Shown: piece after piece, positions 14,031 through 14,079 of the stretch | Layout of the letters: each line of letters opens with the position of its first letter | How positions within the stretch are numbered: the first letter of the stretch is position 1 | Source: Actinomycetota bacterium | GTDB taxonomy: Bacteria; Actinomycetota; Actinomycetes; Actinomycetales; Angustibacteraceae | Assembly (NCBI GenBank): GCA_014377795.1 | Contig: JACMOY010000411.1 | Span: 1 to 14,079 of the forward strand | Direction of reading: 5' to 3' | DNA: 14,079 nt | Position numbers and translations under genes: made by a program | Notes under the pieces: model-generated | The model's database searches: none | Seen by the model: only the letters and a program-made list of their open reading frames with translations | What the model was told of the DNA's origin: nothing

Positions 14031-14079
14031 CGGCATCGGCAGCCGACCGAATCAGCGGCAGCGGGCACCCTCGGCGGGC

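Overview
The window is a high-G+C chromosomal segment from an actinomycete (Actinomycetota). This rests on the strong G/C third-position bias, the long antisense shadow frames, GTG starts, the block dacB / zincin-like metalloprotease divergent from ppa (a familiar actinobacterial arrangement), and an RsbV/RsbU/RsbW-type partner-switching set. Order or genus cannot be fixed from the sequence alone. I see no insertion sequence, prophage gene, CRISPR array or toxin-antitoxin pair.

Layout. (1) 1-2385, minus strand: dacB (PBP4-type D-Ala-D-Ala carboxypeptidase) followed by a zinc-dependent metalloprotease of the DUF2342 type that runs off the left edge. (2) 2526-3053, plus: inorganic pyrophosphatase, divergent from dacB. 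(3) 3138-6123, plus: a tight three-gene unit with overlapping stop/start codons, made of a STAS-domain anti-sigma-factor antagonist, a 718-residue PAS-LOV-GAF-PP2C phosphatase and an RsbW-like HATPase anti-sigma factor/kinase. (4) 6132-11621, minus: gnd (6-phosphogluconate dehydrogenase), then a signal-less BtuF-like binding protein, then icmF (fused B12-dependent isobutyryl-CoA mutase with its G-protein chaperone), apparently co-transcribed. (5) 11735-13495, plus: a membrane MASE1-PAS-GGDEF diguanylate cyclase. (6) 13545-13989, minus: a short frame resembling the C-terminal half of a GGDEF domain without the catalytic motif, next to a tRNA-Thr(CGT) gene with encoded CCA and a plausible promoter.

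The most interesting system is the unit at 3138-6123. The middle protein carries a LOV photoreceptor domain with the adduct-forming cysteine (C223 in GRSCSFLQG) and the flavin-contacting Asn/Asn/Gln set. It is joined through a helix and a GAF domain to a SpoIIE/RsbU-type phosphatase with its metal-binding aspartates. The reading is a blue-light-controlled partner switch: light alters dephosphorylation of the STAS protein at S68, the STAS protein then binds the RsbW-like kinase, and an unlinked sigma factor (none is encoded here) is released. This is inference from domain content and gene order; no activity can be shown from sequence.

Other points are a BtuF-like protein without a signal peptide just upstream of a B12-dependent mutase, the Phe/Gln pair in IcmF that fits isobutyryl-CoA rather than methylmalonyl-CoA, and a decayed GGDEF relic whose frame closes inside the neighbouring tRNA gene.
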